Notes: generated by a model not told the origin, from the letters alone. DNA of 64,000 nt from Phocaeicola faecicola (GCF_013618865.1 NZ_JABSOE010000007.1:30424-94423), one strand, 5' to 3'; shown: positions 52,762 to 63,072, numbered from the stretch's first letter. A program made the numbers and translations.

Positions 52762-53782
52762 CTTGGGAGGAACGGTTTATCACATAGATGAGGATGCTTA
52801 TAAACTGCTGGATAATTACCTGAACGATTTGAGATGTCATTTCGGCAAGAGCACGGATGCGGAGGAAATCGTGCAGGACATGGAAACCCGGATTGCGGAA
52901 CTGTTTAATGAATATATCAAGGACGGACGTCAGGTGATTACGCTGCACGAAGTGGAGGAGGTCATCGCGCGGATGGGTAATCCGGAAGAGTTGAACGACG
53001 GTATGGGAGAAGAGTATACTGCCGAGAATAAAGGGAGCGAAACTGTTACCGAGAAGAAGATACACCGTCTGTTCCGAAATCCGGACGACCGTATCCTGGG
53101 AGGTGTGCTTTCCGGACTCTCTTCGTATTTGGGTTGGGACGTGACCTGGCTCCGTATCGGAGTGCTGGTTGTCGGATTTTTTGTACATGCCCTGATTCTG
53201 TTTTATCTGATTGCATGGATCATCATTCCGCTGGCACGCACGGCTACGGAGAAGTTGCAGATGAGGGGAGAGGCCATCAATGTAGAGAATATCGGACGTA
53301 CGGTGACCGATGGCTTTGAGAAAGTCAATGAATATGTACATTCCGAGGAGTCACGTTCGGTGCTTCACCGTATCGGAAGTGGAATTGTGGCAGTAGCCGG
53401 TTTTGTCATTAAGGTGTGCCTGGTAATTCTGGCTATTGTCTGTGCGCCGGCCTTGCTGATCTGTCTGGTGGTTCTGGGAGCTTTCCTGATGGTGGCAAGC
53501 GGACTGATTACTGCCATTCCGGCCATTTTTTACCATATTCAGCCTGAAATCGACTGGTCACTGGTGACGGCTAATCCGTGGGCGGCAACCGGTTTCTCCA
53601 TCTGCGGACTGTTGGCGGTAGGTATTCCGGTTGTCGGTTTGCTGCAGCTGGTGATGCAGAGCTTCAAAGTATGGACTCCGATGTCGACTACTACCAAGGT
53701 GGTACTGATCATGCTCTGGCTATTGTCGATTGTAATCGGCTTCTGCCTGTTCCTGGTAATACCGTTTGCTTATTATTGGTAA
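52739..53782 (+). CDS. PspC-domain membrane protein
   Basis: The 347-residue protein starts inside the padR gene. Residues 1-95 are soluble and acidic (EIVQDMETRIAELFNEYIKD). A PspC domain follows (about 104-165) with RNPDDRILGGVLSGLSSYLG and two membrane helices. A further hydrophobic part (about 215-347) has three or four more helices. In Bacteroidetes such genes often accompany PadR. The role is likely envelope-stress related; this is an inference from PspC. Terminator at 53808-53838. Confidence 0.9.
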   Translation: MKKTLTVNLGGTVYHIDEDAYKLLDNYLNDLRCHFGKSTDAEEIVQDMETRIAELFNEYIKDGRQVITLHEVEEVIARMGNPEELNDGMGEEYTAENKGSETVTEKKIHRLFRNPDDRILGGVLSGLSSYLGWDVTWLRIGVLVVGFFVHALILFYLIAWIIIPLARTATEKLQMRGEAINVENIGRTVTDGFEKVNEYVHSEESRSVLHRIGSGIVAVAGFVIKVCLVILAIVCAPALLICLVVLGAFLMVASGLITAIPAIFYHIQPEIDWSLVTANPWAATGFSICGLLAVGIPVVGLLQLVMQSFKVWTPMSTTTKVVLIMLWLLSIVIGFCLFLVIPFAYYW

Positions 53783-53807
53783 CTTTTTCATTGTAATATT
53801 TTAGTGG

Positions 53808-53838
53808 GTGTCCGGGCCTTTGCGGTCCGGGCACTTTT
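53808..53838 (+). terminator. Terminator after pspC
   Basis: GTGTCCGGGCC (53808-53818) pairs, with wobbles, to GGTCCGGGCAC (53824-53834), followed by TTTT. Confidence 0.75.
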
Positions 53839-53913
53839 ATTTTTTATTGAGGTTAATCTTTTTCTGAGGCGGATTTTGCACAGACTTTGGCTCCTTGAAC
53901 CAAATAAAATCAT

Positions 53914-53921
53914 TATATTTG
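53914..53921 (+). promoter_or_regulatory. -7 element of purT
   Basis: TATATTTG matches TAnnTTTG, 29 bp before the start codon. The leader is too short for a riboswitch. Confidence 0.65.
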
Positions 53922-53950
53922 CGGAAAGAAGTATAAACTTTTAAGTAACT

Positions 53951-55120
53951 ATGACTAAAAAAATACTTTTGCTGGGTTCCGGCGAGTTAGGTAAAGAATT
54001 CACGATTGCTGCACAGCGTCTCGGACAGTATGTAATCGCATGTGATTCTTATGAAAAAGCTCCGGCCATGCAGGTGGCGGATGCTTGTGAAGTATTCAAT
54101 ATGCTTGATGGCGATGCGTTGGATCACGTAGTTGAAAAATACCATCCGGATATCATCGTTCCGGAAATCGAAGCTATCCGCACGGAGCGTCTGTATCATT
54201 TGGAAAAGGAAGGCATTCAGGTTGTACCGAGTGCTCGTGCCGTAAATTATACAATGAACCGTAAGGCCATCCGTGATTTGGCTGCCAAGGAATTGGGCTT
54301 GAAGACTGCCAAGTATTTTTATGCGACTTCATTTGAAGAACTGAAGGAAGCTGCGGAGAAAATCGGATATCCGTGTGTAATCAAGCCGCTGATGTCTTCA
54401 TCAGGAAAAGGCCAGTCGGTTGCGAACGGTCCGGAAGACCTGGAATATTCATGGAGCTACGGTTGCGAAGGCAGTCGCGGAGACATCAAGGAACTGATTG
54501 TAGAGGAATTTATCAAGTTCGACAGCGAAATTACCCTGCTGACCGTTACTCAGAAGAACGGTCCGACACTGTTCTGCCCGCCGATCGGTCATGTACAGAA
54601 GGGAGGCGATTACCGTGAGAGCTTCCAGCCTGCACGGATTGCTCCGGAACATCTGGCTGAGGCACAGCGGATGGCTGCGAAGGTGACAGAGACTTTGACC
54701 GGAGCCGGCTTGTGGGGAGTTGAGTTCTTCCTGAGCCACGAGAATGGAGTCTATTTCTCTGAACTTTCTCCTCGTCCTCATGATACAGGTATGGTAACTT
54801 TGGCCAATACGCAGAACCTGAACGAGTTTGAACTTCATCTGTATGCAGTGCTGGGATTGCCGATTCCGGGTATCACACAGGAACATATCGGAGTAAGTGC
54901 CGTAGTGCTGTCACCGATTGCCAGCAAGGCTGCTCCTCAATATCGTGGACTGGAAGAGGTTTGCTCACAGCCTAATACATACCTTCGTATCTTTGGAAAA
55001 CCATTTACGAAACTGAACCGTCGTATGGGTGTGGTAGTCTGCTACGACAAGAATGACGGTGACCTCGAGGCTTTGCGTGAGAAATGCAAGGCTCTGGCTG
55101 CGAAGGTAGAAGTGTATTGA
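53951..55120 (+). CDS. purT: Formate-dependent GAR transformylase
   Basis: The 389-residue ATP-grasp enzyme formylates GAR using formate and ATP in purine synthesis. [20 protein letters not shown] (4-23) is the N-terminal domain start. [32 protein letters not shown] near 140 (the ATP-grasp loop) and [21 protein letters not shown] carry the Mg and ATP ligands. [12 protein letters not shown] is a PurT hallmark. Length is as expected. A terminator hairpin follows at 55149-55195. Confidence 0.97.
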   Translation: MTKKILLLGSGELGKEFTIAAQRLGQYVIACDSYEKAPAMQVADACEVFNMLDGDALDHVVEKYHPDIIVPEIEAIRTERLYHLEKEGIQVVPSARAVNYTMNRKAIRDLAAKELGLKTAKYFYATSFEELKEAAEKIGYPCVIKPLMSSSGKGQSVANGPEDLEYSWSYGCEGSRGDIKELIVEEFIKFDSEITLLTVTQKNGPTLFCPPIGHVQKGGDYRESFQPARIAPEHLAEAQRMAAKVTETLTGAGLWGVEFFLSHENGVYFSELSPRPHDTGMVTLANTQNLNEFELHLYAVLGLPIPGITQEHIGVSAVVLSPIASKAAPQYRGLEEVCSQPNTYLRIFGKPFTKLNRRMGVVVCYDKNDGDLEALREKCKALAAKVEVY

Positions 55121-55148
55121 TATAGGAAAATAATTCCAAATATTTTTG

Positions 55149-55195
55149 AAGGTGTATGGAACTCTTTTAAAGAGAGGGTCATACACCTTTCTTAT
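55149..55195 (+). terminator. Terminator after purT
   Basis: AAGGTGTATG (55149-55158) pairs with CATACACCTT (55180-55189). T-rich sequence follows. Confidence 0.8.
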
Positions 55196-55262
55196 TGTTC
55201 TTTCTTATTGCTTTTCCTTTATTGCTCTTCTTTTATTGTTTTCCTTTTATAGTTTGGTTACC
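55190..55262. repeat. Pyrimidine-rich imperfect repeat
   Basis: The plus strand is almost pure C/T, with a word like CTTTTATTG or CTTATTG recurring about every 14-17 bp (four or five times). Its function is not evident. Confidence 0.4.
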
Positions 55263-55367
55263 TCTTCGTCCGTTTGGCTTGTCTGGAGGTATGATGAGCG
55301 TAGAGCGCATCTCCATAAGAGGGGATATGCTGCACGCCGATGACACCTTTTTCTCTACGGAAAGGCA

Positions 55368-55420
55368 ATAAAAATCCCCTTATTTCATTCCTTTCCTAGG
55401 GAAAGGACAGAAATAAGGGG
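55368..55420. terminator. Terminator after galK
   Basis: CCCCTTATTTC (55376-55386) pairs with GAAATAAGGGG (55410-55420), with inner CCTTTCC/GGAAAGG pairing. The minus strand then runs into TTTTT, so it ends the gal operon. Confidence 0.8.
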
Positions 55421-55441
55421 AAAAGAGAATGGATTTGATGA

Positions 55442-56596
55442 TTAGCAAAGTTTGCGTGAACCGTCACTGATTACCACGTCGTAAACCTTCGGGCTGCGAC
55501 CGAATTTTTCAGTGAAGCGTTCCTTGGCAGTAGTAACGAATGTTTCATACAGTTCGTTCTTTACCAGGTTGATGGTACATCCGCCGAATCCACCGCCCAT
55601 TACGCGTGAACCGGTTACACCACAGTCGAATGCAACGTCGTTCAGGAAGTCGAGCTCTTCGCAGCTTACTTCGTACAGCTTGCTCATACCATAGTGTGTC
55701 TCGTACATCTTCTGTCCTACAGTTTCATAGTCACCGCGTTCCAATGCATCGCAGACATCCAATACACGCTGGATTTCTTCGATTACATATTCAGCACGTT
55801 TGTAGTCTTCTTCGCTGACATGCTCTTTTACTTCATTCAGCATATCCATGTTGCAGTCGCGCAGGAATTCTACTTCCGGATGATTCTTCTTGATGGCAGC
55901 CACTACGTTTTCGCAGCTCTGACGGCGTTTGTTGTATGCAGAAGAAGCCAGTTCATGTTTAACTACTGAGTCAATCAGCACCAGACGGTAGCCTTCCGGA
56001 TTGAATGGGAAGTACTGATATTCCAGTGAACGGCAGTCCAGACGGATCAGGTGTCCTTCTTTTCCGAATACAGAAGCAAACTGGTCCATGATACCGCAAT
56101 TTACACCGCAATAGTTGTGTTCTGTAGCCTGACCCACCTTAGCCAGTTCGAATTTATCGATTTTGTTGTCTCCGAACAAGTCGTTCAACGCATATGCATA
56201 AGTCGACTCCAGTGCAGCAGAAGAAGACATACCTGCTCCCAGGGGAACATCACCTGCAAAAGCAGTATTAAAGCCTTTTACATCTACTCCTCGCTTGATC
56301 ATTTCACGGCAAACACCAAAGATATATCTTGCCCAGCTGGCTTTTGGAGCGTCTTCCTCGTTCAGACCAAATTCTACATAGTCTTTCAGGTCGATAGAAT
56401 ACGCGCATACCTTGTTGGTTCCGTTGGGTTTGATTTCTGCAATCATGCCTTTGTCTACAGCTCCCGGGAATACGAATCCGCCGTTGTAGTCGGTGTGTTC
56501 TCCGATCAGGTTAATACGTCCTGGTGATGCATATACAGATCCGGTTGTGCCATCGAAATGTTTGATGAAGCGGCTTCTTACATACTCTATATTCAT
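55442..56596 (-). CDS. galK: Galactokinase
   Basis: The 384-residue GHMP kinase makes galactose 1-phosphate. The galactokinase signature GRINLIGEHTDYNGGFVFPG (about 27-46), the ATP loop GDVPLGAGMSSSAALEST near 113-130 and the C-terminal VMGGGFGGCTINLV are visible. It is the last gene of galM-gluP-galK. A hairpin separates it from gluP. Confidence 0.97.
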   Translation of the reverse strand: MNIEYVRSRFIKHFDGTTGSVYASPGRINLIGEHTDYNGGFVFPGAVDKGMIAEIKPNGTNKVCAYSIDLKDYVEFGLNEEDAPKASWARYIFGVCREMIKRGVDVKGFNTAFAGDVPLGAGMSSSAALESTYAYALNDLFGDNKIDKFELAKVGQATEHNYCGVNCGIMDQFASVFGKEGHLIRLDCRSLEYQYFPFNPEGYRLVLIDSVVKHELASSAYNKRRQSCENVVAAIKKNHPEVEFLRDCNMDMLNEVKEHVSEEDYKRAEYVIEEIQRVLDVCDALERGDYETVGQKMYETHYGMSKLYEVSCEELDFLNDVAFDCGVTGSRVMGGGFGGCTINLVKNELYETFVTTAKERFTEKFGRSPKVYDVVISDGSRKLC

Positions 56597-56637
56597 AATG
56601 GTAAAAGTTTAAAAGGTTAATTTATGAGATATAAAAT

Positions 56638-56674
56638 AAGATCCATACCAGCCTTGCTGACAAGTATGGATCTT
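56638..56674 (-). terminator. Hairpin between gluP and galK
   Basis: AAGATCCATAC (56638-56648) pairs perfectly with GTATGGATCTT (56664-56674). On the minus strand T-rich sequence follows. It may reduce galK relative to the transporter. Confidence 0.65.
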
Positions 56675-56682
56675 ACGGATTA

Positions 56683-58002
56683 TTATTCTACAGGAATATC
56701 TTTATTTACATTCTTGCAACCGATCAGTGCGTAGTACAAGATGTAGGCAACAGCTGCAAGGATTACCCAGTAGCTTGCCATGTAGCTGCTGGTTACGTCG
56801 GCTACAGCACCCTGGATCAACGGAAGGATACCACCACCGCAAACCATTACCATGAAGATACCGGATGCCATGGCTGTATATTTTCCAAGTCCTTCTACTG
56901 CCAAGTTGAAGATACCTCCCCACATGATGGAAGTACACAGACCGCAGAGGATGAAGAACATGACTCCAACAGGTACGGTACACATACCGAAGCTGATGTC
57001 TGATTTGAATACCGGCATGGAGATAGTTACGTCAGTAGGAGCGAACATACCGATCAGTACGAAGATGATGGCTGTGCTGGCTACTACAGTCAACTGTGTC
57101 TTACTAGAGAACTTAGCACCCAGTGCACCACCGCAGAGACGTCCGATCATCATCAGGAACCAGTATGTACCTACGATTGAACCTGCCATTGCAGTGTTCA
57201 TACCCAATCCCTGTGCACCTTCAGCAGTAGTAGAAGTAGTCAGGAACAGGTTGATGAAGTTAGGAATACCTACTTCGATACCTACATATACGAAGATTGC
57301 GATAGTACCCAGCAGGAAGTGACGGAATGACATCGGGCTGTGTTCGTCTTTTACCTGATGCTGAGCAGCAGTTTCTTTATGAGGTTCAGGAATTTCCATA
57401 ACTGCCAGTACGATGAATACCACGGCGAAGATACCCATTGCGATGAACATGGCAGGGTTAGCGTCGCTGATGCGTGTATTCTGGCTGATAGTACCGATCA
57501 GATAACCTCCCAATACCGGAACGATGGTAGCAGAGATAGAGTTCAGGGCACCACCGAACTGGATCAGCTGGTTTCCAGTCTTGCCACCGCCACCCAGTGT
57601 GTTCAGCAGCGGGTTAACTACCGCATTCAGCATACACATAGAGAAACCAGAAATGAAGGCACCTGTCAGGTAAACCCAGAAAGCTGTCAGTTCTCCCGGC
57701 TGATAGCTGATCTGTCCGGAACAAACCTGGATACCTACTCCGATGAATCCTACGGCAACGGCTGCCAGGGCAGTCTTCTTATATCCGATTCTTTTCAGCA
57801 TGATACCTGCCGGCAATCCCATGAACGCATATGCAATGAAGTTGGCAGCGTTACCCAACTGAGTCATCCAGTTGGCAGCCTGGAATTGCTCCTTTACAAT
57901 TAACCCCAACGGGTTGGTAAGTCCTGTAACGAACGAAATCATAGCAAAAAGAGCAAACATCATTGCTATGGGCAAAAAGTAATTTTTCTTTTGAGTTGAC
58001 AT
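56683..58002 (-). CDS. gluP: Glucose/galactose MFS transporter
   Basis: The 439-residue protein has twelve hydrophobic helices of the FucP/GluP MFS branch. FALFAMISFVTGLTNPLGLI (helix 1), GLPAGIMLKRIGYKKTALAA and LGGGGKTGNQLIQFGGALNS are family-typical. It imports galactose or glucose with protons or Na+ across the inner membrane. It lies between galM (41 bp upstream) and galK on the same strand, so galactose is the likely substrate. Confidence 0.93.
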   Translation of the reverse strand: MSTQKKNYFLPIAMMFALFAMISFVTGLTNPLGLIVKEQFQAANWMTQLGNAANFIAYAFMGLPAGIMLKRIGYKKTALAAVAVGFIGVGIQVCSGQISYQPGELTAFWVYLTGAFISGFSMCMLNAVVNPLLNTLGGGGKTGNQLIQFGGALNSISATIVPVLGGYLIGTISQNTRISDANPAMFIAMGIFAVVFIVLAVMEIPEPHKETAAQHQVKDEHSPMSFRHFLLGTIAIFVYVGIEVGIPNFINLFLTTSTTAEGAQGLGMNTAMAGSIVGTYWFLMMIGRLCGGALGAKFSSKTQLTVVASTAIIFVLIGMFAPTDVTISMPVFKSDISFGMCTVPVGVMFFILCGLCTSIMWGGIFNLAVEGLGKYTAMASGIFMVMVCGGGILPLIQGAVADVTSSYMASYWVILAAVAYILYYALIGCKNVNKDIPVE

Positions 58003-58043
58003 GATTTTAATTTAAGATTAAATGTGATTAATATGATTACTAT

Positions 58044-59138
58044 TTATTTTTCTACGCTGAATTTGTAGACGGTAGTCTGATGATACTCGTTGCCCGGAGT
58101 CAGAACCGCTGACGGGAAATGTCCTTTGTTCGGAGTATCGGGGAAATGCTGTGCCTCGAAGCAGATGGCACTTCTGGCTGGGAAGGTAGCTCCGTGCCAT
58201 CCGGCGAATCCGCTGTGCCAGTTGGCAGTATATACTTGTACTCCCGGCTCGGTAGTAAAGACATCCAGTACACGTCCGCTTTCAGGCTCGATGCAACGCG
58301 CAGCGAAGGTCAGACTGCCTTGTTCCCGTTTGTTCAATACATAGCAATGGTCGTATCCGGCTCCGTAAACCAGCTGCTGGAACGGTTCGTCGATCCGGCT
58401 GCCCACGGTATGCGGGGTACGGAAATCCATCGGAGTGCCTTCTACCTTCAGGATTTCTCCGGTAGGGATAGACACTTCGTCCATCGGAGTATAGAAATCG
58501 GCATTGATGGTTACGATGTTGTTGAGGACGGTAGGAGTCGGATTGGCCAGTCCCGCCAGACTGAAGAACGCATGGTGCGTCAGATTGACGATGGTCGTCT
58601 GGTCGGTAGTAGCCTTGTACGTCAGTACCAGTTCATTGTCGTCTGTCCACTGATAGCATACATGAACGTCCAGGTTGCCCGGGAAACCTTCTTCACCGTC
58701 GGCCGACAAGTAGTGCAGATTCAGTGTCTGCGGGTCGGGCTGTTCCGCATCCCATACGCGTGTATGGAAACCTGTAGGGCCTCCGTGAAGAGAGTTGGGG
58801 CCATTATTGATAGTCAGATTATATTCTTTTCCGTCGAGAGTGAAATTGCCTTTAGCGATACGGTTGCCATATCGTCCGACCAAAGTGCTCAGGAAAGGTT
58901 CCGGGCTGTTGATTACATGATCGATTGAATCATGTCCCTGCACCACATTGGCAAAGTTGCCGTTCTTGTCCGGAACCATGACAGCCAGTACCGCTCCTCC
59001 GTAGTTGGTTACGGCTACTTCAGCACCGTGGCAGTTGGTCAGAATGAACAGGTCTGTTTTTTTTCCTTCCACTTCTGTTTGGAAGTCAGCTCTTTTCAAG
59101 CCGCTGATATTGTTTTCATGGTAAAATGTGTTATTCAT
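58044..59138 (-). CDS. galM: Aldose 1-epimerase (galactose mutarotase)
   Basis: The product has 364 residues from MNNTFYHENNISGLKRADFQ at 59138. A Met eight codons upstream is an alternative. It interconverts alpha and beta galactose. NYGGAVLAVMVPDKNG, GRYGNRIAKGNFTLDG near 95, NNGPNSLHGGPTGF with the catalytic-type His, NLTHHAFFSLAG near 190 (second His) and GAGYDHCYVL are visible. It is the first gene of galM-gluP-galK. Confidence 0.95.
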   Translation of the reverse strand: MNNTFYHENNISGLKRADFQTEVEGKKTDLFILTNCHGAEVAVTNYGGAVLAVMVPDKNGNFANVVQGHDSIDHVINSPEPFLSTLVGRYGNRIAKGNFTLDGKEYNLTINNGPNSLHGGPTGFHTRVWDAEQPDPQTLNLHYLSADGEEGFPGNLDVHVCYQWTDDNELVLTYKATTDQTTIVNLTHHAFFSLAGLANPTPTVLNNIVTINADFYTPMDEVSIPTGEILKVEGTPMDFRTPHTVGSRIDEPFQQLVYGAGYDHCYVLNKREQGSLTFAARCIEPESGRVLDVFTTEPGVQVYTANWHSGFAGWHGATFPARSAICFEAQHFPDTPNKGHFPSAVLTPGNEYHQTTVYKFSVEK

Positions 59139-59228
59139 AATGCTCGAATAAAATCTTTTCATTTGTGTTTAAACTGTGCAAATAAAAAGATTTTATTCTA
59201 CATACCCAAACAAATCCTTGTTTTTTAT

Positions 59229-60521
59229 TTATGCTCCCGGCAGATTTGTCAGCAAGTCTGCTACAATAAAACTGCTGCCTCCTATGAATATGAAGTCTTC
59301 CGGTGATGCATTTTTTTTCGCTTCTTCCCAGGCCGACATGACATCGGGATAAGATTCGCCTTTCAGACCGTATCCGTTCCCGAGTTCCTTTATTTTTTCG
59401 GCCGGAAGGGCTCTTTTTACACTGGCCTGTGTGAAATAGTAGACGGCGTCCTCGGGAAGCATTTTCAATACCCCGCTGATGTCCTTGTCGTTCACCATGC
59501 CGATGACGATGTGCAGTTGGCGGTACGTCTGATGCTTCAGTTGTTCTACGATGTACTGTATGCCTCCTACGTTATGTCCCGTATCACAGAACGTACGGGG
59601 ATTGTCCGACAACTTTTGCCAGCGTCCCTGCAGTCCGGTCAGGCTACATACGTGTGCAAATCCGTTCCGGATGTCCTTCTCCTCAATCTGATAGCCCGAA
59701 GCTTGGAGGCACCTCAAGGCTGAGAGCAGCGTATTGGTATTCTTGACCTGATACCATCCGCCCAGTTCTCCCTGTATCTTTCCGAACACTTCGGTATCGT
59801 ATGCAAAGCCTCCTGTGGGCAGGGGAGTGGCTGTTTTCAGCAGCTGCTCGTCTTCGGCGAACACAATAGGGGCATTCACCCTCTCTGCCTGCTCCTGAAA
59901 TACGGGGCGGGTTTCCTCATTCGTCTCGCCGATGACCACAGGCACTCCGGCTTTGATGATTCCTGCTTTCTCATGGGCGATTTTTCCCAACGTGTTTCCC
60001 AGGAATTGTACGTGGTCGAAACTGATGTTGGTGATGATGCTCAAGTCGGGATGTATGATATTGGTGCAGTCCAGTCTGCCGCCCAATCCCACTTCAATCA
60101 CAGCCACGTCTACCTTCTGGGCTGCAAAATACGTAAAAGCCATAGCGGTAGTCAGTTCGAAGAAAGAAGGATGAAGGGGTTCGAAGAAAGCCCGGTGCTT
60201 CTCTACGAAGTCGATGACGTATTGCTGTTCTACCGGTGTCCCATTCACCCGTATGCGTTCCCTAAAGTCGGCCAGATGAGGCGATGTGTACAGGCCTACC
60301 CGATATCCTGCCGACTGCAGGATGGCAGCCAGCGTATGCGAGCAAGATCCCTTGCCGTTGGTTCCGGCGATATGAATACTTTTGAATTGAGTGTGCGGAT
60401 GATTGAAATAGGCATCGAGGGCCTCAGTGTTGTCCAGTCCTTCCTTGTAAGCCTCTTTCCCGATGTGCTGGAACAAAGGCGCGCTGTTGAACAAGTAGGT
60501 AATAGTCTCTTGATAGTTCAT
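59229..60521 (-). CDS. folC: Folylpolyglutamate synthase / dihydrofolate synthase
   Basis: The product has 430 residues from MNYQETITYLFNSAPLFQHI at 60521. The frame extends 15 codons through a -7 element at 60548-60555, so I use the shorter form. HIAGTNGKGSCSHTLAAIL (about 49-67) is the P-loop, TSPHLADFRERIRVNG the omega loop, and VGLGGRLDCTNII with SFDHVQFLG hold Mg and folate sites. It adds glutamate to folates. It is separate from the gal operon, 91 bp upstream of galM. Confidence 0.95.
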   Translation of the reverse strand: MNYQETITYLFNSAPLFQHIGKEAYKEGLDNTEALDAYFNHPHTQFKSIHIAGTNGKGSCSHTLAAILQSAGYRVGLYTSPHLADFRERIRVNGTPVEQQYVIDFVEKHRAFFEPLHPSFFELTTAMAFTYFAAQKVDVAVIEVGLGGRLDCTNIIHPDLSIITNISFDHVQFLGNTLGKIAHEKAGIIKAGVPVVIGETNEETRPVFQEQAERVNAPIVFAEDEQLLKTATPLPTGGFAYDTEVFGKIQGELGGWYQVKNTNTLLSALRCLQASGYQIEEKDIRNGFAHVCSLTGLQGRWQKLSDNPRTFCDTGHNVGGIQYIVEQLKHQTYRQLHIVIGMVNDKDISGVLKMLPEDAVYYFTQASVKRALPAEKIKELGNGYGLKGESYPDVMSAWEEAKKNASPEDFIFIGGSSFIVADLLTNLPGA

Positions 60522-60547
60522 TGTTTTTGCAAGATTTAAAAACGGTG

Positions 60548-60555
60548 CAAAGATA
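60548..60555 (-). promoter_or_regulatory. -7 element of folC
   Basis: The minus strand reads TATCTTTG, 27 bp before the chosen start. It matches TAnnTTTG. Confidence 0.65.
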
Positions 60556-60655
60556 GTGAAATTCATCCGTAACGGGTGATTTTAGGAAGAATAATATGAG
60601 CAGATGGATGTTCAGGAAGATACGGTGGGAAATCTTTATATATAATGCTTACAAG

Positions 60656-60687
60656 TAAAAAGCCCGGTCATCTCAAAATGACCGGGC
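60656..60687 (-). terminator. Terminator after the GH3 gene
   Basis: GCCCGGTCA (60662-60670) pairs with TGACCGGGC (60679-60687), loop 8. The minus strand then has TTTTT. It lies 26 bp after the GH3 stop. Confidence 0.82.
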
Positions 60688-60712
60688 CCGTTAAAAGCAT
60701 CAGACAATATTA

Positions 60713-62977
60713 TTAATTTACACAGATATTGGCAGTTTCCCATTTATATGTATCAGAACATCTGACATTCAATACCTGATTGCCTACCTGCACACGGAAA
60801 TCTCCCTTTTCAAGTATCCACTTTCCGTCAGCACCTACAAAAGCAAGATCACTGCCTTTTATAGTCAGAGTGACAGTTTGGGTTTCACCCGGCTGTAAAT
60901 CTACTTTCTTAAATGCGCGCAGTCTGCGGTTCTCAGGTGTGAGCGATGCGACCAGATCGCTGCTGAACAGCATTACAACTTCTTTACCTGTAACCTTTCC
61001 GGTATTTGTCACGTCTATGGTAAATTCCAGTTTATCATCTGCTGTAAAAGTATCTTTGTTCACACGCAGATTCTTGTAGTCGAAGGTGGTGTAACTCAAG
61101 CCGTAACCGAATGGCCATTGAACAGAAATAACCGCATCATAATCGTACGCACCTTCCATCTTATCCATTTCCTCACTTACACGATAATCGTATGTCGTAA
61201 GTTCGGCTTGGTTTCTTGGATACGTATATGGCATCCTGGCACTTGGATTGGCATCACCGGCAAGGATATTGGCCAATGCATCTCCACCATAATTACCCGG
61301 CAACAAGATATTTATTATACCGTCCGCCAAAGGTTCAATGTCACTTATAATACGCGGCCGACCGCCATTGATTACAAGAATCATAGGCTTGCCTGTCGTA
61401 GCAAGAGCTTTAACAAGGTTACGCTGGTTCTCAGAGATAGCAAGGTCTGCCAGATTTCCTGGAGTCTCGCAATATGAATTCTCACCTATACATGCAATGA
61501 TGACATCTGCATTCTTCGCAGCAGCTACAGCCTTTTCTATTTCAGGAGTATTTTCTTCATAATATGTACCTTCGGCCATGTATGTGACACCCTGTTCAAG
61601 AGTTACCATATCGGCGCCGAACTTGTTGCTCACCGCTTCATAGATAGTATTGTACTTACCTGCAAAACGGTCGGCAAGGTGTCCTTGCCAGGTATAGCTC
61701 CATCCACCGTTAAGGCATCTCATGGAGTTTGCATTAGGACCGGTCACAAGAATTTTCTTGCCTTTTGACAAGGGCAATATGTGGTTCTTGTTTTTCAGCA
61801 ACACCTCCGATTCTTCGGCTGCTTTAAGTGCGATAGCGGCATGTTCCTTGCTGCCGAATTTAGGATAATCCTTATAGTCGGTATTCGGCTTCTCAAAAAG
61901 TCCCAAACGGTATTTCAGGCGGAGAATACGGCGTACGGCATCATCGATACGGCTCATAGGCACCCTGCCTTCTTCCACCAGCTCCTTCAGCAATGTACAG
62001 AAATTAAGGTCGTAAGGCTCCATGGCCATATCGATACCCGCATTGATGGCAATTTCAATAGCTCCCTTTTTGTCGGCTGCTATTTTTTCACGAGTATACA
62101 GGTTATTGATATCCGCCCAGTCGGTAATCAGCATTCCGTCCCATTCCATATCTTCTTTAAGCCATTCTGTGAGTAACTGCCTGTTGGCATGCACAGGCAC
62201 CCCATTAATAGAGGCACTGTTCACCATTATTGTCAGTGCACCGGTTTCGACACAAGCCTTGAACGGAGCAAAGCATTTTTCCCTCAGTTCAGATTCTGAA
62301 ATATATGCCGGAGTACGGTCCTTGCCAGTACGGGACATGCTGTAACCGAGGTAATGTTTGACAGAAGCTGCAACCCGGTCTTCAGAAATATGATTAGGAT
62401 CATCTCCTTGAAAACCACGAACAGCCTCGCTGCCCATTATGGCATTGACCAGACAATCCTCCCCATAGTTTTCCCAAACGCGCGACCAGCGAGGATCTCT
62501 TGCCATATCTACCGTCGGTGAATAAGTCCAGGGACAGTTGCTTGCCCGTGTCTCGTAGGCGGTTATGACAGCCGACTCGTATGTGAGTTCAGGATTAAAG
62601 GATGCCCCAAGGTTGATATTCTGCGGGAAAAGTGTTCCGTCAAGAGTATAAGTGGTTCCATGATTCTGGTCCAAGCCGTAAATACAAGGAATACCTATTT
62701 CCTTCATGGATATTTCCTGAATATAACCGATGATTTCTTTCCATTTTTCACGGCTTTGAGCAACCGGTCCCGGAGCATTCAACACTGATCCTACCTTGTA
62801 CTTTCCGATTGCATTTTTTACTTTTTCCTTATCCAGCTTGAACTCTCTGTCCACCACATTGCCAAGAACATCTATTGACAGTTCTGTCATCTGTCCGACC
62901 TTTTCATCCAACGTCATTCCCGCCAAAGTAGCCTCTACCTTCTTCTCTATTTCTGTATCTTTCGTCAAAGTGACAGG
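60713..62977 (-). pseudogene. GH3 beta-glucosidase, 5' end removed by an IS
   Basis: About 750 residues remain of a GH3 enzyme. Blocks visible are [56 protein letters not shown], and the nucleophile region [15 protein letters not shown] (about 278-292) with the catalytic Asp. The second alpha/beta domain ([18 protein letters not shown]) and a C-terminal fibronectin-like domain complete the protein. In frame, TPVTL precedes the first possible start (TTG at 62968). Sequence then changes to the left end of an IS1182-type element at about 62976-62983. Relatives carry an N-terminal signal peptide, which is missing here, so export and probably expression are lost. The catalytic part is otherwise intact. 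A terminator follows at 60656-60687. Confidence 0.8.
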
Positions 62978-63034
62978 GGTTGAGGCTGTCTCAAAATACT
63001 TTGAGATGGCCTTTTTTGTGTCTGCAAAAAAAAT

Positions 63035-63072
63035 CGGGCAAGCCCTAACTTCACTAAGTCAGAACTTGCCCG
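63035..63072. terminator. Hairpin inside the IS left end
   Basis: CGGGCAAG (63035-63042) pairs with CTTGCCCG (63065-63072), 53 bp before the transposase start. It may limit transcription into the transposase from outside; this role is inferred. Confidence 0.55.

Larger units (their letters stand above)
55121..55441. other. Intergenic region between purT and galK
   Basis: These 321 bp hold the purT terminator, a pyrimidine-rich stretch with repeated TTATTG words (about 55190-55262), and the galK terminator hairpin. No gene was recognised. Confidence 0.55.
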
